Shown: positions 9,271 through 18,598, numbered from the stretch's first letter. The stretch is DNA of 64,000 bases from Bacillus safensis FO-36b (GCF_000691165.1 NZ_ASJD01000002.1:617097-681096), one strand, 5' to 3'. A program made the numbers and translations. The notes: generated from the sequence alone by a model not told the origin.

Positions 9271-9275
9271 TGAAA

Positions 9276-9305
9276 AAAACCGCCTTCTATGAGAGGGCGG
9301 TTTTT
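9276..9305. terminator. Bidirectional intrinsic terminator
   Basis: AAAAACCGCC ... GGCGGTTTTT stem with inner TCT/AGA pairing, shared by the oxidoreductase and the convergent chemoreceptor gene. Confidence 0.85.
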
Positions 9306-9310
9306 CACGA

Positions 9311-10825
9311 TTAAATACTCTTTGAATACGCCACAAGACGCTGAGACATGTGATTCACTTCATCGACTGCAGCATTCACTTGCTCTGTTAAAGCAGCCTG
9401 TGTTTGCGTAAGAGCTGTCATATTCGAGATATTTTCAAGAATTTCATCAATTTGTGTTTTCATTTCCGTTAAACTAGATTCGATATTTTCCGTTGCATTG
9501 GCACTATGCAGCGCCAGCTTCCGTACTTCATCTGCAACAACAGAGAATCCGCGGCCCTGTTCACCAGCTCTAGCTGCTTCGATTGCAGCATTCAGACCAA
9601 GCAGGTTCGTTTGGTTCGCCACTTCTTTGATTAAGTCAGAAATGTTTTTCGTTTCATCTGCACTATTTTTTGCTAGATTTGCGGCAGACGTTGACTGCTC
9701 TTGAGCAACAGCAAGCTCCTGTGCTTGATTTGTCACAGAGCTAATGCCCGATACCATCTCGCTAATAGAACTTGAAAGCTGTTCTACTTGTGAAGCCATT
9801 TCATTCGCTGTTTTCTCTTTGTTTTTTTCTAACGTGATGTCACGAATGGTTCCTGCCACACGAAGAGGAACACCTTTTTCATCACGAATGGTTTCACCAC
9901 CCGCATGATACCAGCGGTACTCCCCATTTTTGCGCTGCAATCTGTAATCAATATCAAACGGTGTGCGTCCAGAGTGGTCATTTAAATGATCTGCAAAGGC
10001 TTGAAGAGCCATTTCTTGATCTTCAGGATGCAGACGGTCGCTCCAGCTGCTTAACACGTTCGGGAAATCTTTTTCGTCTGTAAAACCAAGCGTTTTTCTG
10101 AACTGCGGAGACCACCAAAATTCGTTATTTGGATTGACTGGATCACCGGCCTCTACCACCATGTCCCAAGGAGCTTCGACAAGCGCACGGTTGATTAAGT
10201 CATATCTTGTGACGAATGCTTGCAGCTCTTCTTCTTTCAATTTCTGATCATGGATATCAAAAAGAGCTCCCGCCACACGAAGAGGGACACCATTTCGATC
10301 ACGAACGGTCGTTCCAGTTGCTTTGAACCAGCGATAATCTCCATTTTTTAACTTTAAGCGATATTCGATATCATATGGCGTACGCCCTGAATGATCCAAT
10401 AAATGCGAAGAAAATGCATCTAATGTATATTCTTGTTCATCCGGATGTATTCGAGATGCCCAGCTGTCTAATAGATTTGGAAAATCGTGCTCATTTTGAA
10501 AGCCGAGCATTCTGCGGAATTCATCCGTCCATGTGAATTCATTTTTTGGATTGACCGGGTCTCCAGCGATGACGACCATATCCCATAAGCCAACTTGAAT
10601 GGCTTTTGTCACTAATTCCACCCGCATTTGAATATTTTCATGAGCTTCCTGCATCTTTTGCAAAGCTTCATTAATTTGCGCTACCGCTTCTATCGTTTGG
10701 CTTGAAGAGAATGCAGCAGTATCTAATCTTGCTGAAAGGTCTCCCTTTTCGATTCTTTCTATTAATTGGCTGCTTTCACTCAGAAGGATTCCAGCCGATG
10801 AATCATTTGCTTTTTTCATAAACAT
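9311..10825 (-). CDS. Soluble methyl-accepting chemotaxis protein with tandem PAS domains
   Basis: 504 residues and no transmembrane segment. A short HAMP-like N-terminus (15-65) is followed by two PAS_3 domains, about 75-195 and 214-333. These are near copies offset by 139 residues: both contain W-DMVV-AGDPVNP, DHSGRTP and GVPLRVAG. The C-terminal signalling hairpin (about 340-504) has the family tip [20 protein letters not shown]. It should act in the cytoplasm, coupling a redox, oxygen or small-ligand signal to CheA/CheW. The methylation helices look short. The start at 10825 follows AAAGGAG, and a SigD promoter lies upstream. The sensed cue is unknown. Confidence 0.85.
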   Translation of the reverse strand: MFMKKANDSSAGILLSESSQLIERIEKGDLSARLDTAAFSSSQTIEAVAQINEALQKMQEAHENIQMRVELVTKAIQVGLWDMVVIAGDPVNPKNEFTWTDEFRRMLGFQNEHDFPNLLDSWASRIHPDEQEYTLDAFSSHLLDHSGRTPYDIEYRLKLKNGDYRWFKATGTTVRDRNGVPLRVAGALFDIHDQKLKEEELQAFVTRYDLINRALVEAPWDMVVEAGDPVNPNNEFWWSPQFRKTLGFTDEKDFPNVLSSWSDRLHPEDQEMALQAFADHLNDHSGRTPFDIDYRLQRKNGEYRWYHAGGETIRDEKGVPLRVAGTIRDITLEKNKEKTANEMASQVEQLSSSISEMVSGISSVTNQAQELAVAQEQSTSAANLAKNSADETKNISDLIKEVANQTNLLGLNAAIEAARAGEQGRGFSVVADEVRKLALHSANATENIESSLTEMKTQIDEILENISNMTALTQTQAALTEQVNAAVDEVNHMSQRLVAYSKSI

Positions 10826-11139
10826 CTTTCATAACTCCTTTCAACTCTTACATTTTTGAAATATTTTACAGTTATAAACAATTCTTTATTAGGACTTTAG
10901 TAATACAAAAGATATATCGACAAAAACTGAAAATTGTTTATGTCATAAATAAGGCAAATGTTCATTTATTTGAAGTTTCATTTTTAGAATATGGATGAAA
11001 TAAGGGGATTATGGATATAAGTATATGTTTTGATAGAATCAACCACTATTTTTGTCTGAAAAATCTCTTTTTTTATATTGACACTGACGTCTTGAAAAAA
11101 GAAAATGGAACATAAGCATTTTTAAAAAAGGAGAACGTC
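10826..11139. other. Divergent intergenic region, 314 bp
   Basis: It holds the SigD promoter for the chemoreceptor and the leader of the amino acid permease. Upstream of the permease a TTGACA occurs near 11078, but no convincing -10 follows at the right spacing. No T-box or riboswitch was recognised. Confidence 0.4.
10914..10940 (-). promoter_or_regulatory. SigD (flagellar/chemotaxis sigma) promoter of the chemoreceptor gene
   Basis: On the minus strand: TAAA (10940-10937), 15-bp spacer, GTCGATAT (10921-10914). The SigD consensus is TAAA-N14-16-GCCGATAT, so only one base differs. It lies about 90 bp upstream of the chemoreceptor start, which fits co-regulation with motility genes. Confidence 0.75.
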
Positions 11140-12477
11140 ATGAGCGCGAATCAGGAGCAACAAGAATTAAAAAAGCTTTTATCACCGCGTCACATTCGCA
11201 TGATTGCGATGGGCGGGGTCATTGGTACAGGAATCTTTAAAGGAAGTGCCGATACAATTGGTTTAGCAGGCCCTGGGGTCATTTTTTCCTATGTATTTGC
11301 TGGATTGCTGCTCCTCATTGTGATGGCAGCATTAGCCGAAATGGCCATTGTGTATCCGGGAAATAATCTTCGCGACCTTATACAAATTGCGCTTGGTCAA
11401 CGTTTTTCATTTGTCGTCGGCTGGGTTTATTGTTTTATGTGGCTCACTGTATGTGTCATTGAGATTATTGCAGCTGGCAGTCTGCTTCAATACTGGCTGC
11501 CGAACGTGCCGCTATGGTCACTATGTTTACTTTGTTCACTCTTAGTCATCGGAATTAACTTAAATAATGTAAAATACTTTGGTGAAATTGAGTTTTGGTT
11601 CGCTGGAATGAAGATTTTCGTTATTATTGTCTTTATTATTCTTGGTGCAGCATTATTATTTGGGATCATTCCAAACGAACAAAGCACACCAGCCTTTACC
11701 AACTATCAAAACTTCGTCCCGAACGGATGGGGTGCGATCTTTGCATCACTTTTAGTGGTTATTTTCTCTTATGGAGGCTCTGAATTGATCGGGCTGACCA
11801 TTACTGAAACAAAGGATGCGGAGAAGGTCCTGCCTGGAGTAGTCAAAAGTATGATGTGGCGGATTATCTTATTTTACACATTGCCGATTTTGATCATCTG
11901 CGGCCTTATTCCTTGGAATCAAATTGACCCAAATAACAGTCCTTTTGTCCAAGTCTTTTCTGCTGCTGGTATGCAAGGCGCCTCTCACTTCATTAATTTC
12001 GTCTTGATTACAGCCGTTCTATCTGCGGCTAATTCCGGAATTTATGGAACGACGAGAATGATTCATTCTCTGGCTAAATCAGACGGCGGTCCGAAAAAAC
12101 TGGCACGAGTCAACAAAAGAGGCGTACCCATTTTAAGTTTATGGGTTACCGTTCTATTTCTTCTTATCGGAACATTTTTTGCTTACTTATATCCGGACCA
12201 AATTTTCAGCTATATGCTGGCTATTCCTGGTTTTGCTGTTTCACTCATTTGGATCAGCATTTGTATGGCACATCTGAAACTGCGTCCAAAATATCCACAG
12301 GAGCCGTATTTCAAGGTGTGGCTGTTTCCATATTTAACTTTATTTGCAGGTCTTGTACTCAGTTTGAGCTTTGTTTTGTTCCTATTCAGACAAGAAAACC
12401 TGCCTAGCTCCATTATCAGCATTGGTTTCTTAGTCGCTGCCATCATCGCTTCATTCTTAATGAAAAAGAAGGCTTAA
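11140..12477 (+). CDS. APC-family amino acid permease
   Basis: 445 residues with about 12 hydrophobic segments. The first contains the substrate-contacting GGVIGTGIF motif of the amino acid-polyamine-organocation family. It lies in the cytoplasmic membrane and imports an amino acid by proton symport. The subgroup resembles the AapA/YbgF/HutM permeases of Bacillus, but the substrate cannot be read from sequence. The start at 11140 follows AAAGGAG. Single-gene unit ending at a shared terminator. Confidence 0.8.
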   Translation: MSANQEQQELKKLLSPRHIRMIAMGGVIGTGIFKGSADTIGLAGPGVIFSYVFAGLLLLIVMAALAEMAIVYPGNNLRDLIQIALGQRFSFVVGWVYCFMWLTVCVIEIIAAGSLLQYWLPNVPLWSLCLLCSLLVIGINLNNVKYFGEIEFWFAGMKIFVIIVFIILGAALLFGIIPNEQSTPAFTNYQNFVPNGWGAIFASLLVVIFSYGGSELIGLTITETKDAEKVLPGVVKSMMWRIILFYTLPILIICGLIPWNQIDPNNSPFVQVFSAAGMQGASHFINFVLITAVLSAANSGIYGTTRMIHSLAKSDGGPKKLARVNKRGVPILSLWVTVLFLLIGTFFAYLYPDQIFSYMLAIPGFAVSLIWISICMAHLKLRPKYPQEPYFKVWLFPYLTLFAGLVLSLSFVLFLFRQENLPSSIISIGFLVAAIIASFLMKKKA

Positions 12478-12482
12478 ACGCC

Positions 12483-12507
12483 AAAACCCGCCGAATTGGC
12501 GGGTTTT
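12483..12507. terminator. Bidirectional intrinsic terminator
   Basis: Perfect 10-bp stem AAAACCCGCC / GGCGGGTTTT with loop GAATT, between the convergent permease and AlkC genes. Confidence 0.9.
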
Positions 12508-12508
12508 T

Positions 12509-13597
12509 TTATGAGCTGCTATCTTCTGTTACCTCAAAATCAACCGACGCTTTTGGAATGCCGTTGATGATAATCGTTAAAGTATGGGTTCCCTCATAAT
12601 GTTTTCTCGTCGTCATATTTTGAAAGGACTGTGACCGGATAAATTCTCTATGTAACGCTGAACTTGTTTCAAACTCTGTGATTTTAAATACCTTTTGATT
12701 GCGGGTACCCCGAGCTTTGACATAGTCTATGGCATACTCTACACGCAGCTTTAGTGGCTTAGCGGCCTGAAGTGTAAATTGAAAGGTCATTTTCTCTCCA
12801 ATACGAATAGGGTCTTGCACTACTTTCAAATCTGTTACTTGAACAGATGGATCATCCCCATAGCCAAACAAAGCCATGATATCTGGATCGCCTTTTTTTA
12901 GTAAAGTACGAGATGCATGTTTGATGATCCAGGTCGTATGTTCATTCGTTCCATACCAGCTTTTAGCCGTCTTCTTCATCAAATCAGGCTGAATTGCAGA
13001 AATATCATTTAGGTGGTTCGCTACACTTTTTTGCACATAGCGCGCTGGGTCCGACTTCAAGTTTTCTAAAATAGGCAGCGTAACCGAAGGATTCTTTTTA
13101 AGCGCAGGAACAGTTAATCCCCATGGCAAACGTGGTCTGCATCCTTCACTAGCCAGCCGCCGAATATGCTCATTTTGATTCTGTGACCATACAAGCATTT
13201 GCGCCAGCATTTTGTCTTGATCCTGAATCAGAAAAGGCCGAACGGCAAATTCAGAAGTGGAAAAAGGCGTAAAGAATTCGAGCGCCTTGATCGAGATATC
13301 CCAATGTGCTAGGCCATATGTTTCGACGTAGTCTGGAAATACAAGCGCACTAAGTCCTGAAAAATGCGGGGCTGTCTGACGCAGCACTTCAATGGCCTTC
13401 TCATAATCCTTAGGCAGACAGGCATGCATCGATTCAGTGACTCTTCTCATTCTGCCTTTTAACTCAAGCTGCTGCCAATCCTTTTGAAACACAAGCCGCT
13501 GGAATTCTTCAGCATCAAACCCAGTCGACGCTTGTGCAAGTTTCTCCGCTAATTCTTCAATAAATAATTCATGATAAACGTGTTTTAATGGTTCGAT
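12509..13597 (-). CDS. AlkC-type DNA alkylation repair glycosylase (YhaZ-like), non-canonical start
   Basis: About 362 residues. HEAT-like helical repeats contain the family signature RRLASEGCRPRLPWG and a later YVQKSVANHLND. They are followed by an Ig-like C-terminal domain (about 255-360) typical of AlkC. These enzymes excise N3- and N7-alkylated bases. No ATG, GTG, TTG or CTG occurs between the in-frame stop upstream and an internal GTG at 13492 (coding for a valine inside a conserved LVF). The family N-terminus (EPLKHVYHE) begins right after an ATC at 13597-13595, which has GGGAGG 8 bases upstream. I therefore place the start at that ATC. Alternatives are a mutated start codon with poor expression, or initiation at 13492. 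Confidence 0.7.
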   Translation of the reverse strand: MEPLKHVYHELFIEELAEKLAQASTGFDAEEFQRLVFQKDWQQLELKGRMRRVTESMHACLPKDYEKAIEVLRQTAPHFSGLSALVFPDYVETYGLAHWDISIKALEFFTPFSTSEFAVRPFLIQDQDKMLAQMLVWSQNQNEHIRRLASEGCRPRLPWGLTVPALKKNPSVTLPILENLKSDPARYVQKSVANHLNDISAIQPDLMKKTAKSWYGTNEHTTWIIKHASRTLLKKGDPDIMALFGYGDDPSVQVTDLKVVQDPIRIGEKMTFQFTLQAAKPLKLRVEYAIDYVKARGTRNQKVFKITEFETSSALHREFIRSQSFQNMTTRKHYEGTHTLTIIINGIPKASVDFEVTEDSSS

Positions 13598-13669
13598 CGT
13601 GTCCGCCTCCCGCTTCTCAATATCTTTATTTTACCCCAATCTGACAAAGGTGGTATTGCCAAAAGCAAA

Positions 13670-13699
13670 AACAGCCCAATTCCGCAGAATCAGGCTGTT
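13670..13699 (-). terminator. Terminator of the gluconate operon
   Basis: On the minus strand AACAGCC...GGCTGTT with inner GATTC/GAATT pairing, followed by TTTTTGC, directly after the gntP stop. Confidence 0.8.
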
Positions 13700-13707
13700 G
13701 TGTTTCG

Positions 13708-15036
13708 CTATATAAACATATTAATGATCATAATAAATGCAATGGCACTAACGGAAATGATCGTCTCCATAGCCGTCCATGTCAAAAACGTTTCTTTAAT
13801 GGTCATACCAAAATACTCTTTGATCAGCCAAAAACCAGAGTCATTGACGTGAGACAAAATCAACGAACCCGCCCCTGTTGCTAACACTAGAAGCTCTCTG
13901 CTCACATCCGGCATAGTTGCAGCAATCGGTGCGACAATACCTGCTGCCGTCATCATGGAGACCGTAGCAGAACCTGTTGCCACACGAATAACCGCAGCAA
14001 TCAGCCAGCTAAGCAAAATTGGCGAGATTGGCGAATGCTTGGCTAAATCCGCAATATATTCACCAACACCCGAATCGATGAGCACATTATTGAAAGCCCC
14101 GCCTGCTCCAATGACAAGCAAAATGGAAGCAATCGGTCCTAAACACTCATTACTAAAGGAAAGCACCCGGTCACGGCTCATTCCTTGCACAAAGCCAAGA
14201 CTGAAGAAAGAATACACCGTTGCAATCAGTAGCGCTGTAATTGGATCTCCAATGTACTTAAATACCTGATACCAAATATTGTCCTCTGGTAAAATAATAT
14301 CCGCCAGTGTGGCAAGAAGCATTAAAATCACTGGCACCAAAATCGTAAACATCGTATTTGCAAAGCCGGGAAGTTTTCGATCTTCATTGCGTTCAGTAAA
14401 TTGCTTTCTCAGCAGCTCTGGAACTGGTTTATGAATCCGCTTTCCAATCCACTTTCCATACAGCGGCCCAGCAATAATAGCTGTCGGCAAACCGACAATA
14501 ATGGAAAAGAAGATGGTTTTCCCCACGTTGGCATGATAGATGCCGACAGCTGCCATGGCAGCTGGATGAGGCGGCACAAGACCATGAACGACAGACAATC
14601 CAGCAATGAGCGAAATCCCAATTGTCACGAGCGAGATGCCCGTTTCAATCGCAATCGTAAACAATAAAGGAATGAGAAGAACGAATCCGACCTGGAAAAA
14701 GACAGGTATTCCCACAATAAAGGCAACAAACATCATCGCCCAATGCACATTTTTCGTCCCAAACCGGCCGATTAATGTGTGAGCAATCCGCTCAGCTCCA
14801 CCTGATTCAGCCATCATTTTCCCAAGCATGGTTCCAAGCGCTAGAACTATGGCCAGCAATGATAACGTATTGCCTAACCCCGTTTTGATGGATTGAATGA
14901 TTTCCTGCAGGTCCATCCCTGTGGCAAAGCCGACTAACATAGAGGTAATAATTAAACTCACAAACGGATTCAACTTAGCAACTGTTATGAGGATGAGTAA
15001 AAGGACAATTGCGGCAATCACGATGAATAAAAGCAT
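13708..15036 (-). CDS. gntP: Gluconate permease GntP
   Basis: 442 residues and about 12-14 hydrophobic segments of the GntP gluconate:proton symporter family (B. subtilis GntP is about 448). It takes up D-gluconate across the cytoplasmic membrane. It lies 24 bp after the gluconokinase gene and ends at a terminator, so gntK-gntP form an operon. The B. subtilis operon also carries gntZ and a GntR-family regulator; neither is present here. Confidence 0.85.
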   Translation of the reverse strand: MLLFIVIAAIVLLLILITVAKLNPFVSLIITSMLVGFATGMDLQEIIQSIKTGLGNTLSLLAIVLALGTMLGKMMAESGGAERIAHTLIGRFGTKNVHWAMMFVAFIVGIPVFFQVGFVLLIPLLFTIAIETGISLVTIGISLIAGLSVVHGLVPPHPAAMAAVGIYHANVGKTIFFSIIVGLPTAIIAGPLYGKWIGKRIHKPVPELLRKQFTERNEDRKLPGFANTMFTILVPVILMLLATLADIILPEDNIWYQVFKYIGDPITALLIATVYSFFSLGFVQGMSRDRVLSFSNECLGPIASILLVIGAGGAFNNVLIDSGVGEYIADLAKHSPISPILLSWLIAAVIRVATGSATVSMMTAAGIVAPIAATMPDVSRELLVLATGAGSLILSHVNDSGFWLIKEYFGMTIKETFLTWTAMETIISVSAIAFIMIINMFI

Positions 15037-15060
15037 GCTCTCCCACCTTTTCCCTGATGT

Positions 15061-16605
15061 TTAATGATTTTGTTTTAATTGAAGCGCACTAATGACATCA
15101 AATTCATCCTTGAGTTTGTCATAGAGACGCTCATATAAGTAAAACAGTTCTATGTATGTTTCATTGTTCTCCATATTGGGTTCATGACGGGCAGAGATTC
15201 GAATCCAATCTTGAACCTCTTCTATCTCTTCCATATAACCTAAACTATGAAGTGCGAGCACAGCCGCCCCAAGTGCTGATGCCTCGTAGCTTTCTGGAAC
15301 AAGTACTTCCCTGCCCATCGTATCCGCTAAAATTTGCCGCCACAGCGGAGATCGCGCAAATCCGCCCGACGCCCTGACATCCTTTGCTGAACCGGTTAAA
15401 TCCCTTAAGGCCACACCGATTGAGAAAACACTCATAATGACGCCTTCTAACACAGCTCTGATAAAATGCTCCCGCTTATGCTGAAGACCAATCCCAAAGA
15501 AAGTGCCTCTCGCATTTGGATTCCAATAAGGTGCTCGCTCACCTGTTAAAAATGGCAGAAACAGCAGCCCCTCTGAGCCGGCTGGAACTTTTTTCGCAAT
15601 GTCAATCATCAGGTCGTAAGGGTCCACTCCAAGGCGCTTTGCTACCTCTACCTCCGAGGATCCAAATTCATCCTTCAGCCATCTCAGCATGATCCCGCCA
15701 TTATTCGTCGGTCCTCCAACCACCCAATGCTTATCAGTCAGCGCATAGCAGAACGTTCTTGATTGTTCATCTGTTATTGGTTTGTCCACGACCGTACGAA
15801 CTGCACCGCTTGTCCCAATCGTGACAGCCACCTCACCTTTTCCAATCGCTCCCACACCTAAGTTCGCTAGAACCCCATCATTCGCACCAACAACAAATGG
15901 TGTATCTTCCGCAATGCCCATTCGCAGGGCGATCTCTGGCTGAAGCCCTCTCAGCTGATACGTCGTGGGAACAAGTTCAGACAATTGATCAGCCTCAATT
16001 CCAGCAATTCGCAGCGCCTGCTCATCCCATTGAAGCGTTTCCAAACGGAACAGTCCCGTTGCTGAAGCGATTGAATAATCGACGACATACTGACCGAAGA
16101 AATGATAAAGAATATATTCTTTGATGGAAATGAATTTCGCTGCCTTCTTGAAGACATCAGGTGCCATTTCCTTGATCCACCGTATTTTTGAAAGCGGTGA
16201 CATTGGATGAATCGGCGTGCCGGTTCTTTTATACACTTGGAAGCCGTCCATGTCTGAAGTGATTCGCTTGGCTTGTTCTGCACTTCTGTTATCTGCCCAA
16301 ATGATACTGTTCGTTAACGCCTTGCCATCCTTATCCATCACAATCAAGGAATGCATCGCTGTACTAATCCCGACGCCTATGAGATGTTTTGCATCAAATG
16401 CTGCTTTCGTCAACGCACCTCTTACACTTGCAATGACGGCTTCTAATATATGTTCAGGGTCCTGTTCAACCCATGCTGGCTGGGGCTGAATGAGATCATA
16501 AGGAACCGAATGCTTTGCTATCACTTTCCCCTGTGGTCCAAACAGAACCGCCTTTGTACTTGTTGTTCCAATATCCAAACCAATTACCGCCTGGTTTCCC
16601 TTCAT
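15061..16605 (-). CDS. gntK: Gluconokinase GntK
   Basis: FGGY-family sugar kinase of 514 residues, nearly the same length as B. subtilis GntK. The N-terminal phosphate loop is DIGTTSTKAVLF (about 10-21), and the C-terminal ATPase domain has the ASGGFARSPLWRQIL signature. It phosphorylates gluconate to 6-phosphogluconate. I use the ATG at 16605, which aligns with the family N-terminus. A TTG at 16620 would add five residues; neither has a strong ribosome binding site. Confidence 0.85.
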   Translation of the reverse strand: MKGNQAVIGLDIGTTSTKAVLFGPQGKVIAKHSVPYDLIQPQPAWVEQDPEHILEAVIASVRGALTKAAFDAKHLIGVGISTAMHSLIVMDKDGKALTNSIIWADNRSAEQAKRITSDMDGFQVYKRTGTPIHPMSPLSKIRWIKEMAPDVFKKAAKFISIKEYILYHFFGQYVVDYSIASATGLFRLETLQWDEQALRIAGIEADQLSELVPTTYQLRGLQPEIALRMGIAEDTPFVVGANDGVLANLGVGAIGKGEVAVTIGTSGAVRTVVDKPITDEQSRTFCYALTDKHWVVGGPTNNGGIMLRWLKDEFGSSEVEVAKRLGVDPYDLMIDIAKKVPAGSEGLLFLPFLTGERAPYWNPNARGTFFGIGLQHKREHFIRAVLEGVIMSVFSIGVALRDLTGSAKDVRASGGFARSPLWRQILADTMGREVLVPESYEASALGAAVLALHSLGYMEEIEEVQDWIRISARHEPNMENNETYIELFYLYERLYDKLKDEFDVISALQLKQNH

Positions 16606-16670
16606 CTGTATCACGCCCAATCATTGATTTGAAATCATATTTTATTGTTTTGATATAGCTGTTAAATCCC

Positions 16671-16722
16671 ATTATAGGAATAATTTTTTCGACATTCAAC
16701 GACTAAAAAGAAAATTATTTTC
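16671..16722 (-). promoter_or_regulatory. gntK promoter with upstream palindrome
   Basis: On the minus strand TTGAAT (16699-16694), 17-bp spacer, TATAAT (16676-16671). A GAAAATAATTTTC palindrome (16722-16710) lies just upstream of the -35. The position suits an activator-type operator for the RpiR-family regulator encoded immediately upstream (inference). Confidence 0.6.
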
Positions 16723-16790
16723 ACTTAAAAGCTCAAAATCGTTACCACAACGGCATTTTTCACTAATAGAAAAATTTATTTTTGAAACCA

Positions 16791-17648
16791 TTACACCCTT
16801 TTTTGTGAAATGGTTTCTCTCATTTGTTTTAAATTGGTTAAAGTTTCCTGCTGTCTTAAGTGAGCAAGTGCAAAGTATAGTACGTCAATGACAGTGAGCT
16901 GAGCAAGTCTTGCAGACATCGCTTCTGTTCGAAAAGCCGTTTCTTGCGTCGAAGTATACAACGTGACATCAGCAAGCTGGCTCAATGGGGAGCGCTGATA
17001 ACTTGTAATACCGATGGTTTTCGCTCCTTTTTCCTTTGCTGTTTTCATCGCATCGAGTAAATCTTTATTACGGCCGGAATGAGATATACCAATCACTGTA
17101 CTGTGCTGGTCGAGAAGACCGGCAGACATCGCTTGAAAATGGGAATCGGTGTGAACAATACAGTTGATGCCTGTCCTCATAAATTTATGAAAAGCGTCTG
17201 TTGCAATAAGTCCGGACCCGCCACTCCCATAAAACTCTAAGCGCTTTGCTTCATGAATGATTTGAATGGCTTTTTCTACATCCTCTGGATTCAGTAATTG
17301 AAAGCTATCCTTTAATGCAGATATATTCGCCTGAAAAACCTTTTGCATAAAAACGGCCGTATCATCATCAAGACTCATTTCTTCATCTACATAATCAGGC
17401 TTTGTTTGATCTATTTCCTGGGCAATTGCAATCTTCAAATCTTGAAAGCCCTCAAATCCAAGCCTTTTACAAAGACGAAAAATCGTTGCCTCTGAGCTCG
17501 CTGTCTTTTTGGCAAGCTCGACAATAGACAAATGAATAATGTCGCCGGGTTCACTCGTAATATGTTCTGCAATTCCTTTCAGCTTTGGCGGCAATCCTCT
17601 GCTTGCTGCTCGTATTTTTTCAATACTACTTAAACTGACAGAAGCCAA
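16791..17648 (-). CDS. RpiR-family transcriptional regulator of the gluconate genes
   Basis: 285 residues. The N-terminal RpiR helix-turn-helix (about 1-75, with SEATIFRLCKRLGFEGFQDL) is followed by a SIS sugar-phosphate-binding domain (about 125-265, motif FYGSGGSG). Such regulators bind phosphosugars. Its position directly upstream of gntK-gntP suggests control by 6-phosphogluconate. This regulator type differs from the GntR-family regulator of the B. subtilis gnt operon. The start is a TTG at 17648 preceded by AAGGAGTG. Confidence 0.8.
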   Translation of the reverse strand: MASVSLSSIEKIRAASRGLPPKLKGIAEHITSEPGDIIHLSIVELAKKTASSEATIFRLCKRLGFEGFQDLKIAIAQEIDQTKPDYVDEEMSLDDDTAVFMQKVFQANISALKDSFQLLNPEDVEKAIQIIHEAKRLEFYGSGGSGLIATDAFHKFMRTGINCIVHTDSHFQAMSAGLLDQHSTVIGISHSGRNKDLLDAMKTAKEKGAKTIGITSYQRSPLSQLADVTLYTSTQETAFRTEAMSARLAQLTVIDVLYFALAHLRQQETLTNLKQMRETISQKRV

Positions 17649-17712
17649 TTGACTTCACTCCTTCCTTATTCATGTGAGCGCATACATTTCCTCATGTTCC
17701 CATCTTATAAAA

Positions 17713-17738
17713 AAGAAGCCTGTTTGCACAGACTTCTT
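17713..17738 (-). terminator. Terminator downstream of the toxin/partner pair
   Basis: AAGAAGCCTGT...ACAGACTTCTT hairpin; on the minus strand it is followed by a T-rich run. It follows the gene ending at 17813. Confidence 0.7.
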
Positions 17739-17812
17739 TATTTATGAATTCATCGTTTTGATCAATAGATGAAAACAGATTTACTCAAAATTTTATAATA
17801 TACACTTTTAGC

Positions 17813-18151
17813 TCAATAATCTACCACATTATTTTTAACTTCATTTTCTGTATTTCTTTCCAGGAATTTTAAGCATTTTACCCTTATTTCTTCTAAACTA
17901 TCACTTAATTCTTGTGGTATTAAACTTTCTACATCTTCAAGTTCTGTTCCCAAATGAAGTATATTTATCAGTTCTTCATTTATCCCTTTCTTCTTTAAAA
18001 CATCGATTGTTCGTGGACTGAACATGAGCTTTTCCGCTTCTTCTATAGTGATTAAACCTTCTTTTAGCGATATGATTATACCAATGATATTTATAACAAT
18101 AATCCTATCTAAATCTTCATGTGAAGAATATCTTAGTTCTATTTTATTCAT
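17813..18151 (-). CDS. Small protein resembling DUF3969, candidate immunity protein
   Basis: 112 residues, predicted mostly helical and acidic at the C-terminus, with no signal peptide. From memory it resembles the DUF3969 family, which has no known activity. It starts 3 bp after the stop of the exported SAR2788-like protein. That tight coupling, and cytoplasmic partner versus secreted product, is the arrangement of an immunity protein and its toxin (inference). It lies in a clearly AT-rich stretch (about 17.75-18.9 kb) unlike its neighbours, suggesting horizontal acquisition. Confidence 0.6.
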   Translation of the reverse strand: MNKIELRYSSHEDLDRIIVINIIGIIISLKEGLITIEEAEKLMFSPRTIDVLKKKGINEELINILHLGTELEDVESLIPQELSDSLEEIRVKCLKFLERNTENEVKNNVVDY

Positions 18152-18154
18152 AAA

Positions 18155-18598
18155 TCATTTCACACTCCAACCTTTTTTAACTTTCACATCATACACCAAA
18201 CCAGATTTACTTTGAAAATAATGTACAGAAACCTTTTTTCCGTCTTTATAGCCATCTTTATATACTTTTTTCCAAGTCCCTCCTTCAATCTGTTTTAACT
18301 CAGATAACAACTTCTTATTATTTACTGTAACTTTTTTAGTCCCATTTTGAACAGCTTTAAAACCAGCAGGATATTTAGGGGCATATTTTATTGATTTATA
18401 CAAATGTTTACTTGCTTTCACCCCGTTTACAAAAATAGTTCGAATGACAAGACCCCATACAGCATCGGCTTCTTTATAACCAATTTGGACACTTTTGTCT
18501 CTTGAAGAAGCCTCTCGATTAATATTGAATGTTACAGACGGTGAAAATAACGATACAATTAAAGTAAAAATAATGAGAAAAGGGATACGTCTTTTCAA
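18155..18598 (-). CDS. Exported SAR2788-family-like putative toxin
   Basis: 147 residues. The N-terminus (MKRRIPFLIIFTLIVSLF) is a signal peptide. The C-terminal half is basic and contains the KVSVHYFQSKSG and YDVKVKKGWS motifs that I associate with the SAR2788 putative toxin family. The start is a TTG at 18598 with AGGAGGT 8 bases upstream. It would be secreted or wall-associated. No catalytic residues are evident and toxicity is not demonstrated for the family as far as I know. Followed by a tightly coupled small gene. AT-rich composition. Confidence 0.6.
   Translation of the reverse strand: MKRRIPFLIIFTLIVSLFSPSVTFNINREASSRDKSVQIGYKEADAVWGLVIRTIFVNGVKASKHLYKSIKYAPKYPAGFKAVQNGTKKVTVNNKKLLSELKQIEGGTWKKVYKDGYKDGKKVSVHYFQSKSGLVYDVKVKKGWSVK

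Noticed and set aside
10826..11139. T-box or riboswitch before the first amino acid permease
   Set aside because: No T-box TGGNACCGCG block, no aptamer motif and no terminator hairpin were found.
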